Source: Flavobacteriales bacterium (lineage in GTDB: Bacteria; Bacteroidota; Bacteroidia; Flavobacteriales_F; PHOS-HE28). From it: DNA of 64,000 nucleotides. The position numbers and the translations under genes are program-made. Positions within the stretch are counted from its first letter, which is position 1. Every line of letters starts with the position of its first letter. The notes under the pieces are model-generated. The model saw only the letters and a program-made list of their open reading frames with translations, was not told the DNA's origin and ran no database searches. The stretch covers positions 124,001-188,000 of the forward strand of contig JADKJM010000005.1 in NCBI GenBank assembly GCA_016721005.1, given 5' to 3'. Positions 15,827 through 25,688 of this stretch are shown piece by piece.

Positions 15827-16728
15827 TCAAGCGTACCATCCATATCGGCAGTCCGTGTACCCTGCGCAGGCGGGAGCAACAACTCGTGCTCCAATACCCG
15901 AGGGACCTGGGCTTGCCGGAGAAGTCGGTACCCATTGAGGACATCGGCGTATTGATCATGGACCACCAGCAAGTGGTTGTCACCCACATGCTGCTTTCCG
16001 CTTTGCTGGAGAACAATGTGGCGCTGATCATCTGCAACGAGCAGCACATGCCCACGGGCTTGCTGTTGAACTTGGATGGGCACACCACGCAAACGGAGAT
16101 CTTCAAACACCAGATCGAGGCCAGCGAGCCGCTCCGCAAGAACCTGTGGATGCAAACGGTGCAAGCCAAGCTGCGCAACCAAGCGAGTTTACTGGAGCAG
16201 GCGGGCATACCCGGCGATGTGATCCGTGAGTACGCGAAGGGCGTACGTAGCGGCGACCCCGATAACCTCGAAGCACGTGGCGCAGCGCACTACTGGCGGC
16301 ATCTGTTCCCCAGCCATTTGCAATTCGTCCGCCACCGCTTCGGTGAGCCGCCGAACAACCTGCTCAACTACGGCTACGCGATCCTGCGGGCGGTGGTGGC
16401 CCGCAGCTTGGTGGGTAGCGGCTTGCTGCCCACGCTGGGCATACACCACCGCAACAAGTACAACGCCTATTGCCTGGCCGATGATGTGATGGAACCCTAT
16501 CGCCCCTTCGTGGACGAATTGGTGCTGAAGATGGTGGTGCAGGATCGCATTGATGCCAAGGACCTGTCCACGGAGATCAAGGGCAAGCTGCTCGGCATAC
16601 CCACGATCGATGTGACCATTGACGACAAGCGGAGCCCCTTGTTCGTGGCCGTGCAACGGAGCACCGCAACGCTGGCACAATGTTTCCAAGGCGAGCAGCG
16701 CAAGCCGCTCTACCCCGAAAGAACATGA
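15823..16728 (+). CDS. cas1: Cas1 integrase
   Basis: A 301-residue Cas1. It starts at TTG 15823 (MIKRTIHIGSP, the usual Cas1 opening), overlapping the cas9 stop by 4 nt (TTGA). The probable metal-binding set is E150 (LEARGAAHYW), H208 (GIHHRNKYN) and D221 (DDVMEPYRPFVD), all conserved. With Cas2 it captures and integrates new spacers. The rare start codon and the overlap suggest translation coupled to cas9. The gene is intact, although the leader end of the array appears damaged. Confidence 0.96.
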   Translation: MIKRTIHIGSPCTLRRREQQLVLQYPRDLGLPEKSVPIEDIGVLIMDHQQVVVTHMLLSALLENNVALIICNEQHMPTGLLLNLDGHTTQTEIFKHQIEASEPLRKNLWMQTVQAKLRNQASLLEQAGIPGDVIREYAKGVRSGDPDNLEARGAAHYWRHLFPSHLQFVRHRFGEPPNNLLNYGYAILRAVVARSLVGSGLLPTLGIHHRNKYNAYCLADDVMEPYRPFVDELVLKMVVQDRIDAKDLSTEIKGKLLGIPTIDVTIDDKRSPLFVAVQRSTATLAQCFQGEQRKPLYPERT

Positions 16729-16737
16729 ACCGCCAGC

Positions 16738-17070
16738 ATGGGCAGGCTAGATGAATACCGGATCATGTGGGTCTTCGTCTTCTTCGACCTTCCTACCGAC
16801 AGCATCAAGCACCGACGCAACTATGCGCGCTTCCGGAAGCACATCAAAGCGGATGGCTTCACCATGATGCAGTTCAGCATCTACGTTCGCCACTGCAACA
16901 GCTTCGAGAACGCCGAGGTACACATCAGGCGGGTAAAGAGCATCCTGCCGCCCGAAGGCGATGTGATCGTGTTCACCCTTACTGACAAGCAGTTCGGGAT
17001 GATCCAATTCTTCGAGGGTAAGAAGAAGGCCTTTGCTCCGGACACTCCCCAGCAACTGGAAATGTTCTGA
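16738..17070 (+). CDS. cas2: Cas2 adaptation protein
   Basis: A 110-residue Cas2 (MGRLDEYRIMWVFVFFDLPT). VFFDLP is the conserved N-terminal strand with the metal-site Asp, and ARFRKHIKADGFTMMQFSIY matches the family. It begins 9 nt after cas1 and ends the cas operon. It is the structural partner of Cas1 in spacer integration. Confidence 0.95.
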   Translation: MGRLDEYRIMWVFVFFDLPTDSIKHRRNYARFRKHIKADGFTMMQFSIYVRHCNSFENAEVHIRRVKSILPPEGDVIVFTLTDKQFGMIQFFEGKKKAFAPDTPQQLEMF

Positions 17071-17085
17071 AGACCAGAAAAGTGA

Positions 17086-17111
17086 AAGGCCACCCGGTAT
17101 CGGATGGCCTT
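17086..17111 (-). terminator. Hairpin between cas2 and the array
   Basis: AAGGCCACCC and GGATGGCCTT form a 10-bp stem with one mismatch. On the minus strand it is followed by TTTCACTTTTC, so it probably ends the pre-crRNA transcript coming toward cas2; it may also weakly end the cas operon. Confidence 0.55.
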
Positions 17112-17185
17112 CGCTTGCTGTTCCATTTTCTGCGCCGCCTCCGTGGTCCGGAAACCACGTCCATCTGGCTGTTCCGGCGAAGCCT

Positions 17186-20100
17186 GGTGTAACAGCGTGT
17201 CAAAGATCTTGACCTGAAAGCCTTTCACAACCGGGGGGTGTAACAGCGTGTCAAGATCTTGACCTGAGCCTTTCACAACAGGGGACGGTGGGAGGTGTAA
17301 CAGCGTGTCAAAGATCTTGACCTGAAAGCCTTTCACAACACGGCTGCGGTTGTCAGGTGGCGCGGTGGTGTAACAGCGTGTCAAAGATCTTGACCTGAAA
17401 GCCTTTCAACTTGACCTGAAAGCCTTTCACAACCACGCTGCTGCGTCGGGGTGTAACAGCGTGTCAAAGATCTTGACCTGAAAGCCTTCACAACCCAACC
17501 GATCTCCGTGAAGGTGTAACAGCGTGTCAAAGATCTTGACCTGAAAGCCTTTCACAACTCCGTGGCGTTCGTCGCCACTGGTTCATTCGGTGTAACAGCG
17601 TGTCAAAGATCTTGACCTGAAAGCCTTTCACAACACACTGTGCGATGTTGTTGTGTGTCCGGATGGTGTAACAGCGTGTCAAAGATCTTGACCTGAAAGC
17701 CTTTCACAACGGTCTCGGACATGAGGCCAGCGGCCTGCGCGGTGTAACAGCGTGTCAAAGATCTTGACCTGAAAGCCTTTCACAACCACCATCCGCCGCG
17801 TGAATGGCAAGCCGCGGGTGTAACAGCGTGTCAAAGATCTTGACCTGAAAGCCTTTCACAACATCGCGTTGGGCGCGATGCGGATGCGGTAGGGTGTAAC
17901 AGCGTGTCAAAGATCTTGACCTGAAAGCCTTTCACAACTACATCGGCGAGGAAGCGATCGACCTGCGCGGTGTAACAGCGTGTCAAAGATCTTGACCTGA
18001 AAGCCTTTCACAACGCCATCGAATGACGTCCACGCAAAGTCGAAGGTGTAACAGCGTGTCAAAGATCTTGACCTGAAAGCCTTTCACAACCATGGCGCTT
18101 TCAATACGCGCTTGGCCACACGGGTGTAACAGCGTGTCAAAGATCTTGACCTGAAAGCCTTTCACAACTCGCCTGCGCGCGCTCCGTCATGCGCAGCGGG
18201 TGTAACAGCGTGTCAAAGATCTTGACCTGAAAGCCTTTCACAACGGTACCGTTGGCGTGGTTCAATTCGGGGAAGGTGTAACAGCGTGTCAAAGATCTTG
18301 ACCTGAAAGCCTTTCACAACGATATCCACCACGGCCACAGTGGTCGCCTTGGTGTAACAGCGTGTCAAAGATCTTGACCTGAAAGCCTTTCACAACTGCC
18401 CAGCACGGTGTAATCCGCTGCGAAGGGGTGTAACAGCGTGTCAAAGATCTTGACCTGAAAGCCTTTCACAACCGTGCCAGCGCTGGGTTCCAGCACGCGA
18501 TCCGTGTCAAAGATCTTGACCTGAAAGCCTTTCACAACGCGCCTCGGTATATTCTCGCTCCTTCGCGGGGTGTAACAGCGTGTCAAAGATCTTGACCTGA
18601 AAGCCTTTCACAACAACCGGCTTCACCTTGGCGACCTTCCGGGCGGTGTAACAGCGTGTCAAAGATCTTGACCTGAAAGCCTTTCACAACCATGGCGTTC
18701 ATGAATACCTCGCGCATGGAGGTGTAACAGCGTGTCAAAGATCTTGACCTGAAAGCCTTTCACAACCAAACTGCGAAGCGTACGCATCGGCACGCCGGTG
18801 TAACAGCGTGTCAAAGATCTTGACCTGAAAGCCTTTCACAACGATCTCATGGTTCAGGTTGATGCAGGCCGTGGTGTAACAGCGTGTCAAAGATCTTGAC
18901 CTGAAAGCCTTTCACAACATGGAGGAGGTGGGGCATCAAGTGGTGTGTGGTGTAACAGCGTGTCAAAGATCTTGACCTGAAAGCCTTTCACAACCTTGGT
19001 CTTCAACCAAAGCGCCGGACCCACGGTGTAACAGCGTGTCAAAGATCTTGACCTGAAAGCCTTTCACAACTCGATGGTTGCCATCCTGGTGAGTACAAAA
19101 GGTGTAACAGCGTGTCAAAGATCTTGACCTGAAAGCCTTTCACAACGGCCTGTGCATGAGCTGCGCATCATCCTACGGTGTAACAGCGTGTCAAAGATCT
19201 TGACCTGAAAGCCTTTCACAACCATCCTCGCGGCGAAGCCCGTGATCGCGGGGGTGTAACAGCGTGTCAAAGATCTTGACCTGAAAGCCTTTCACAACAT
19301 TGCGTTGCAGCATTTAGAACACGAAGATGGTGTAACAGCGTGTCAAAGATCTTGACCTGAAAGCCTTTCACAACCTTCCGTCCGCAAGTGATCGACGCTC
19401 GGCGGGTGTAACAGCGTGTCAAAGATCTTGACCTGAAAGCCTTTCACAACAATACGCATGGTGCGAGCACGCTCATTCTGGGTGTAACAGCGTGTCAAAG
19501 ATCTTGACCTGAAAGCCTTTCACAACGGAGCTGTGATGTAGCCGAAGTGCCGAGCGGGTGTAACAGCGTGTCAAAGATCTTGACCTGAAAGCCTTTCACA
19601 ACTATCTCCGCGATGAGTTGGCGCGGCTGACTGGTGTAACAGCGTGTCAAAGATCTTGACCTGAAAGCCTTTCACAACGATGTCGGCGAAGATGTTCGAC
19701 CCGGCGAAGGTGTAACAGCGTGTCAAAGATCTTGACCTGAAAGCCTTTCACAACCCGGAGGGAAGTGAAACGGCACTGGGATCCGGTGTAACAGCGTGTC
19801 AAAGATCTTGACCTGAAAGCCTTTCACAACCGTGGTGGGCTTGCGGAAACGCAGGATGTAGGTGTAACAGCGTGTCAAAGATCTTGACCTGAAAGCCTTT
19901 CACAACCGTAGTTCCCGCGTTCCTCGGTGCCGGTCGGGTGTAACAGCGTGTCAAAGATCTTGACCTGAAAGCCTTTCACAACTTTCCATTGGATCATAGG
20001 GGGGCCTTTCATGGTGTAACAGCGTGTCAAAGATCTTGACCTGAAAGCCTTTCACAACGGATGATGCGAAGGGGCATAATGACCGCATGGTGTAACAGCG

Positions 20101-23008
20101 TGTCAAAGATCTTGACCTGAAAGCCTTTCACAACTGTCTCGGCCACCTGCCATTCACGGCCGTGGGTGTAACAGCGTGTCAAAGATCTTGACCTGAAAGC
20201 CTTTCACAACGTAGCGCAGCACCACGTGATCACCACCGACGGTGTAACAGCGTGTCAAAGATCTTGACCTGAAAGCCTTTCACAACCTGGGCGCGGTTGC
20301 TTATGGCGCCATCGCGGGTGTAACAGCGTGTCAAAGATCTTGACCTGAAAGCCTTTCACAACAACATGGCAACGTGAAGAGATTCACAGAAGGGTGTAAC
20401 AGCGTGTCAAAGATCTTGACCTGAAAGCCTTTCACAACTCGGACATGATGCTGATGTGGTTGGAGCTGGGTGTAACAGCGTGTCAAAGATCTTGACCTGA
20501 AAGCCTTTCACAACACGACTGACAGCTGGTGCGGTGGAGGGAATGGTGTAACAGCGTGTCAAAGATCTTGACCTGAAAGCCTTTCACAACCACCACGCGC
20601 GCCACCGTGTACGTGGGTGCGGTGTAACAGCGTGTCAAAGATCTTGACCTGAAAGCCTTTCACAACAACACTGCACAGTGAAGGGATCCACAGAAGGGTG
20701 TAACAGCGTGTCAAAGATCTTGACCTGAAAGCCTTTCACAACAAGCTCATAGACGCTCCGCGTGCTCCATCTGGTGTAACAGCGTGTCAAAGATCTTGAC
20801 CTGAAAGCCTTTCACAACCCAAGGGCGCGCCGTACGCATCGAGGTCGAGGTGTAACAGCGTGTCAAAGATCTTGACCTGAAAGCCTTTCACAACCTTGGA
20901 GGAGGCAGTTCCACAGTGCGTTCTGGTGTAACAGCGTGTCAAAGATCTTGACCTGAAAGCCTTTCACAACAAGGGAGAGGTTCATGGTGCGTTGTTCTGA
21001 GGTGTAACAGCGTGTCAAAGATCTTGACCTGAAAGCCTTTCACAACGTGCGTGCCCGAGCTGCGTGAAGGCTTCCGGTGTAACAGCGTGTCAAAGATCTT
21101 GACCTGAAAGCCTTTCACAACCCGGATGGTAATGTGTTCATCAATGGCGTGGGTGTAACAGCGTGTCAAAGATCTTGACCTGAAAGCCTTTCACAACACT
21201 TCACCTGCTGGTTGCTCATGCCGGCACGGTGTAACAGCGTGTCAAAGATCTTGACCTGAAAGCCTTTCACAACTTCAGCGGCTTAGCTCACCACAGGTTG
21301 TTCGGTGTAACAGCGTGTCAAAGATCTTGACCTGAAAGCCTTTCACAACTATCCGCGTGCGATCGCCGATCACCGTATCGGTGTAACAGCGTGTCAAAGA
21401 TCTTGACCTGAAAGCCTTTCACAACCGTGCATGATGTGCAGTTAGGACCACTCTGGGTGTAACAGCGTGTCAAAGATCTTGACCTGAAAGCCTTTCACAA
21501 CTAACGGTTATTGATCTCCAACACCGCTGCGGTGTAACAGCGTGTCAAAGATCTTGACCTGAAAGCCTTTCACAACATCGTTATGCGCTTTCGCTTTCGT
21601 CCCCTTGGTGTAACAGCGTGTCAAAGATCTTGACCTGAAAGCCTTTCACAACCGTTGGCGGGCGGAGTGCGTGACACTTTGGGGTGTAACAGCGTGTCAA
21701 AGATCTTGACCTGAAAGCCTTTCACAACCTCTTGTGCGCTGGGGCTGCATTGTGGTTTGGTGTAACAGCGTGTCAAAGATCTTGACCTGAAAGCCTTTCA
21801 CAACCACATTGAGGGCATGCGCACCGCGCGGCCCGGTGTAACAGCGTGTCAAAGATCTTGACCTGAAAGCCTTTCACAACTTCCATCAATTCGCGCTCAT
21901 AGGCCAGGCGGGTGTAACAGCGTGTCAAAGATCTTGACCTGAAAGCCTTTCACAACACCCGGTCACGGGTTGCAATGCGGACCCAAGGTGTAACAGCGTG
22001 TCAAAGATCTTGACCTGAAAGCCTTTCACAACACCCGATTAGTAGGTGAAAAGCGATTGCAAGGTGTAACAGCGTGTCAAAGATCTTGACCTGAAAGCCT
22101 TTCACAACGTCTGTGGTGTCGGTGCGATCGCTATGTAAGGTGTAACAGCGTGTCAAAGATCTTGACCTGAAAGCCTTTCACAACCGCACCGTTGGCGTGG
22201 TTCAATTCGGGGAAGGTGTAACAGCGTGTCAAAGATCTTGACCTGAAAGCCTTTCACAACTTATCCATTACAGATGTCAATGGATGCCCAGGTGTAACAG
22301 CGTGTCAAAGATCTTGACCTGAAAGCCTTTCACAACTGCACTTCCGCTGTCGCTGCTGCTCTCCTCGGTGTAACAGCGTGTCAAAGATCTTGACCTGAAA
22401 GCCTTTCACAACCGCATCGCTTCACGCCTTCCGAATAGCACAGGTGTAACAGCGTGTCAAAGATCTTGACCTGAAAGCCTTTCACAACTAGAATGGAATC
22501 GTCCGGAAAAGGGATCGAGGTGTAACAGCGTGTCAAAGATCTTGACCTGAAAGCCTTTCACAACCCCATCCTTGCCCCAATACGCATCCGGCATGGTGTA
22601 ACAGCGTGTCAAAGATCTTGACCTGAAAGCCTTTCACAACTGATAGTAGTATTGTACCGCCCAAGGGAACGGTGTAACAGCGTGTCAAAGATCTTGACCT
22701 GAAAGCCTTTCACAACCGAGGTTGGTGTCTGTCATTTGTACGCAGGGGTGTAACAGCGTGTCAAAGATCTTGACCTGAAAGCCTTTCACAACAACATTAG
22801 GTTAGCTGAAAAGTGGTGCGGCGGTGTAACAGCGTGTCAAAGATCTTGACCTGAAAGCCTTTCACAACGTGGCACAAAGCAGGGCCGCGAAAAGGATGGG
22901 TGTAACAGCGTGTCAAAGATCTTGACCTGAAAGCCTTTCACAACAAGGACGGGGGCACGGTGGATCGTTGCAAAGGTGTAACAGCGTGTCAAAGATCTTG
23001 ACCTGAAA
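17186..23008 (-). CRISPR. Type II-C CRISPR array, about 78 repeats and 77 spacers
   Basis: A 46-nt repeat with 30-nt spacers (period 76). On the plus strand the repeat begins GGTGTAACAGCGTGTCAAAG and ends CTTTCACAAC; the tracrRNA anti-repeat shows that the transcribed strand is the minus strand, toward cas2. I walked through 72 regular intervals from 17513 to 22975, plus five irregular units at the cas2 end. Exceptions: one repeat near 18511 lacks 11 nt; the units at 17186-17512 have spacers of 5, 14, 27, 16 and 18 nt and damaged repeats; the unit at 22975 is cut to 34 nt. Almost all other repeats look identical. No AT-rich leader is seen at the 23-kb end. Confidence 0.98.
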
Positions 23009-23010
23009 AT

Positions 23011-23058
23011 TGAGTTGGATCATGGGCAGCGGAGACCGCGTGCCCATGATCCAACTCA
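23011..23058. repeat. 18-bp stem hairpin abutting the leader end of the array
   Basis: TGAGTTGGATCATGGGCA (23011-23028) and its exact reverse complement (23041-23058) flank a GCGGAGACCGC core that folds further. It begins 3 nt after the truncated terminal repeat and matches the core of the hairpin at 5270-5312. It could end the convergent esterase-side transcription, or it may be the element that removed the repeat end and leader. Confidence 0.8.
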
Positions 23059-23139
23059 GCCTTCGGCCTTTCGAACGTATGCTATTGAGGCGTACCATTC
23101 GCCGCGCTTCGCGCGGAAGAATATGCAAACGGTGCCCCC

Positions 23140-24351
23140 CTACTCCCCCTTCACCACCCGATAGCTCCCCACTTGCGCACCGCGCATTTGCACGGTATAG
23201 ATCCCAGCAGGCATGCCGCTCAGATCCATCCACGCCGTGCCGGCCGTAGCGCGTTGGGTAAGTAGTACGCGACCGCTCACATCCAATACGGTGAGGGTAG
23301 CGGCGGCGGGCAAGTCCATCCGGAACAGGCCGGTGGTCGGGTTCGGTGCGGGAGCGGCTTCGCGCGTGGTCACTTCGGCCACGGCGGTGTTCAGGTCGCA
23401 GGTCACTTCTTGGCCGCAGACCACTTGGCCCAGGAACAAGGCGGTGTAGTTCATCGCCACCACATAGTCCGAGGTGAGGTAACCCACGTGGCCGGTGCCG
23501 GGGTAGCTCTTGAAGCAGTTCACCAGGCCCACATGGTTCGCGCGCTCGTGGATATCATGGCTTCCGCTGGCAATAAGGCCGGTGGGGATACCTGCCACGG
23601 AAACCTCCTGCGTGTAATAGGGCACCACGCCATCACCCACTTCATGCAAACTCACCAGCGGTTGGTCACCGCTATTGATCCACGCCGTATCGCCGATGCA
23701 TCCGCTGAAGCTGTAGCACGCCAGGGGCACGCTGGAATAACCCGGATTGCCGCTGTTGCCTTCCAGTCCGCCCAAGCCGGGCATCTCCCCCGCGATCCAC
23801 GTGGGGATCTCGCTGTCCTCGTTCAGGTACGTGGCATGCACCGCGCTGATGGCCCCGGCCGAGACCCCGCCGATGATGATCCGTGAGGTATCGATGCCGT
23901 ACGGGTTGCCCAGTTCCGCCACGGACTTGCGCAGGTAGCGCACGCAGGCACGGGTATCGTGGGCACCACGCATCACCGCGCGGGTGGTGGTGGTCTGGTT
24001 CGGCAGGAAGAAACCCACGCGGTAATCGTAGCCCACGGCCACATAGCCGCGCTTCGCGAAGTCGGTGCAGATATCGGCCACATCAGCGCGTGTTCCGGTG
24101 ATGAAGGAACCGCCGAAGGCCACCAGCACCGCAGGCCGCAACGCGAGGGCATCGCCGGTGGGTTCGTACACATCCATTTTCAGGATCTGGTTGCCACCGG
24201 CCACGGCGGTGTTGGCACCGAAGGGGACGGCCGAGGTGATCGTGACCGCACCGAAGTGGTTCGCATCGATGTAACGACCATCCGCACACTCCTGTGCGTG
24301 GGCGGTGATGGAGAAGAGCGCGAGGAAGGAAAGTGCGGAGAAGTGTTTCAT
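23140..24351 (-). CDS. Secreted alpha/beta hydrolase (esterase-like) with T9SS sorting domain
   Basis: A 403-residue protein with signal peptide MKHFSALSFLALFSITAHAQ. The hydrolase domain shows VAFGGSFITGTR (oxyanion region), YDYRVGFF and the nucleophile elbow GGVSAGAISA with Ser, as in carboxylesterase/lipase family proteins; the catalytic His is probably in GTGHVGYL. A T9SS C-terminal domain follows (APNPTTGLFRMDLP ... GIYTVQMRGAQVGSYRVVKGE). It is expected at the cell surface and cleaves ester bonds; the substrate is unknown. Its 3' end lies 82 bases from the CRISPR-side hairpin. Confidence 0.8.
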   Translation of the reverse strand: MKHFSALSFLALFSITAHAQECADGRYIDANHFGAVTITSAVPFGANTAVAGGNQILKMDVYEPTGDALALRPAVLVAFGGSFITGTRADVADICTDFAKRGYVAVGYDYRVGFFLPNQTTTTRAVMRGAHDTRACVRYLRKSVAELGNPYGIDTSRIIIGGVSAGAISAVHATYLNEDSEIPTWIAGEMPGLGGLEGNSGNPGYSSVPLACYSFSGCIGDTAWINSGDQPLVSLHEVGDGVVPYYTQEVSVAGIPTGLIASGSHDIHERANHVGLVNCFKSYPGTGHVGYLTSDYVVAMNYTALFLGQVVCGQEVTCDLNTAVAEVTTREAAPAPNPTTGLFRMDLPAAATLTVLDVSGRVLLTQRATAGTAWMDLSGMPAGIYTVQMRGAQVGSYRVVKGE

Positions 24352-24474
24352 GGGGTCCGGAAAAGGTGACGCAAGGTAGAGGGATGATCGATCCCTTCAC
24401 CCCTATGCCCCAGCCTGATCGCATCTTTGGCACAGCGTTCGCAAAACGTTTCGACGAACCAAGTGGAACGAACC

Positions 24475-25083
24475 ATGAAAAAGCAACTCCTCACCCTGTG
24501 TCTGGGCCTCTGCGCCGCCGGTGCCTTCGCGCAATTCCAGGTGAACCCCCAAGTGGGGCTGAACTTCCAACAACTCACCAGCCCGCTGGCCGGGGTGGAA
24601 TACAAGGCCAACGTGGGCTGGATGCTCGGCGCCGACCTGCGCTTCGGCGACCGCCTCTACGTGCAGCCCGGTGCTTTCTTCGGCCGCAGCGCCACAGCGG
24701 TGAAGGTTTACAGCAACGACACGTTGCAGGTGGAGGACGACCTGGTGCGCACCAGCCTGAAGTTGAAGGCCATGGTGGGTTACCGCCTGATCGATACCTA
24801 CCAGTTCAACCTGCGCTTCGCCATGGGCCCCACCTACGATGTACTGTTGAGCGTGGATGACCGCAACGACAACATCGGCTACAACAAAGGTGATTTCCGG
24901 GGCGGCTCCATGAACATCGATGCGGCCCTGGGCTTCGACATGGGCGTCTTCACCGTGGAACCCGGTGTGAGCTTCGGACTCAGCCGCGTGTTCAGCGACA
25001 ACCCCACGGTGAAGGACATCGGCTCGAAGTACCTCACCTACGGGCTCACCATCGGCATCAACTTCGGGGATGACGACAAGTAG
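24475..25083 (+). CDS. Outer-membrane beta-barrel protein
   Basis: A 202-residue protein. ATG 24475 gives signal peptide MKKQLLTLCLGLCAAGAFAQ. Alternating strands follow (YKANVGWMLGADLRFGDRLYVQ; TYGLTIGINF at the end), as in the OmpW/PF13568-like porin families of Bacteroidota. CATCTTTG at 24422-24429 is a possible -7 element. A terminator follows directly. Function beyond an outer-membrane location cannot be stated. Confidence 0.75.
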   Translation: MKKQLLTLCLGLCAAGAFAQFQVNPQVGLNFQQLTSPLAGVEYKANVGWMLGADLRFGDRLYVQPGAFFGRSATAVKVYSNDTLQVEDDLVRTSLKLKAMVGYRLIDTYQFNLRFAMGPTYDVLLSVDDRNDNIGYNKGDFRGGSMNIDAALGFDMGVFTVEPGVSFGLSRVFSDNPTVKDIGSKYLTYGLTIGINFGDDDK

Positions 25084-25107
25084 TTCCCAAGGGCGCACGA
25101 ACATGGG

Positions 25108-25132
25108 AAACCCCTCCGATCGGAGGGGTTTT
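25108..25132 (+). terminator. Rho-independent terminator of the barrel gene
   Basis: AAACCCCTCCGATCGGAGGGGTTTT, a perfect stem ending in a T run, 25 nt after the stop. Confidence 0.85.
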
Positions 25133-25295
25133 CTGCGTCGAAATGGGACCTGTCACGGAGAGCGGCCCACTTGCACATTGCGCCTTGCTCATTCCATCTT
25201 GCTCATTCACTTGCTGATCATGAAGAAAGGCGCAATTCGTATTGCGCAATAAGCACGGCGTAAGGAATGCCCTACTTCTTGGAATACACCAAGTC

Positions 25296-25688
25296 CTACT
25301 TGACGCTCGCCATCCCCGCCTTCTTCCAAGCGGCATAGCCACCGCCCAAATGCTGCGCCTTATAGCCATGTTCAATCAGGTATTCCAGCGCTTGCTCACT
25401 GCGGCCACCCGCCTGGCAATAGAGCAGCACGGGCTTGGTCTTGTCCAGTTTCGCGAAGGTCGTTTCGTAATCGTCCGCCGTCCAGTTCACATTCACACTG
25501 CCGATCAGGTGGCCTGCCGCATACTCCGGCGGCGTGCGCACGTCCACCAGTTGCACGTCCTTGGCGGTCATGGCTAGGCTGAAGGCTTTCACATCCAGTT
25601 CGGTGGGTTGCTTCGTGTTCTGTGCAGCGCTGCATCCGGCGAAGACGAGGAAGGCTGCGGAAAGGAAAAGGTTCAGGGTCGTTCTCAT
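25296..25688 (-). CDS. Rhodanese-domain lipoprotein
   Basis: A 130-residue protein. Start ATG 25688 overlaps the stop of the upstream rhodanese (ATGA). A lipoprotein signal (MRTTLNLFLSAAFLVFAGC, lipobox FAGC) precedes one rhodanese domain: VQLVDVRTPPEYAAGHLIGS and the active-site loop LLYCQAGGRSEQAL with catalytic Cys. It is likely to be a periplasmic, lipid-anchored sulfurtransferase or sulfur/thiol-handling protein. It forms a two-gene operon with the cytoplasmic paralogue. Confidence 0.85.
   Translation of the reverse strand: MRTTLNLFLSAAFLVFAGCSAAQNTKQPTELDVKAFSLAMTAKDVQLVDVRTPPEYAAGHLIGSVNVNWTADDYETTFAKLDKTKPVLLYCQAGGRSEQALEYLIEHGYKAQHLGGGYAAWKKAGMASVK

Noticed and set aside
17071..17185. 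A fourth adaptation gene (csn2 or cas4) after cas2
   Set aside because: Only a hairpin and degenerate sequence lie between cas2 and the array; the locus fits type II-C.
17983..21169. Short minus-strand frames across the CRISPR array (starting MTRCYTP and similar)
   Set aside because: They are translations of the repeat itself and do not represent genes.
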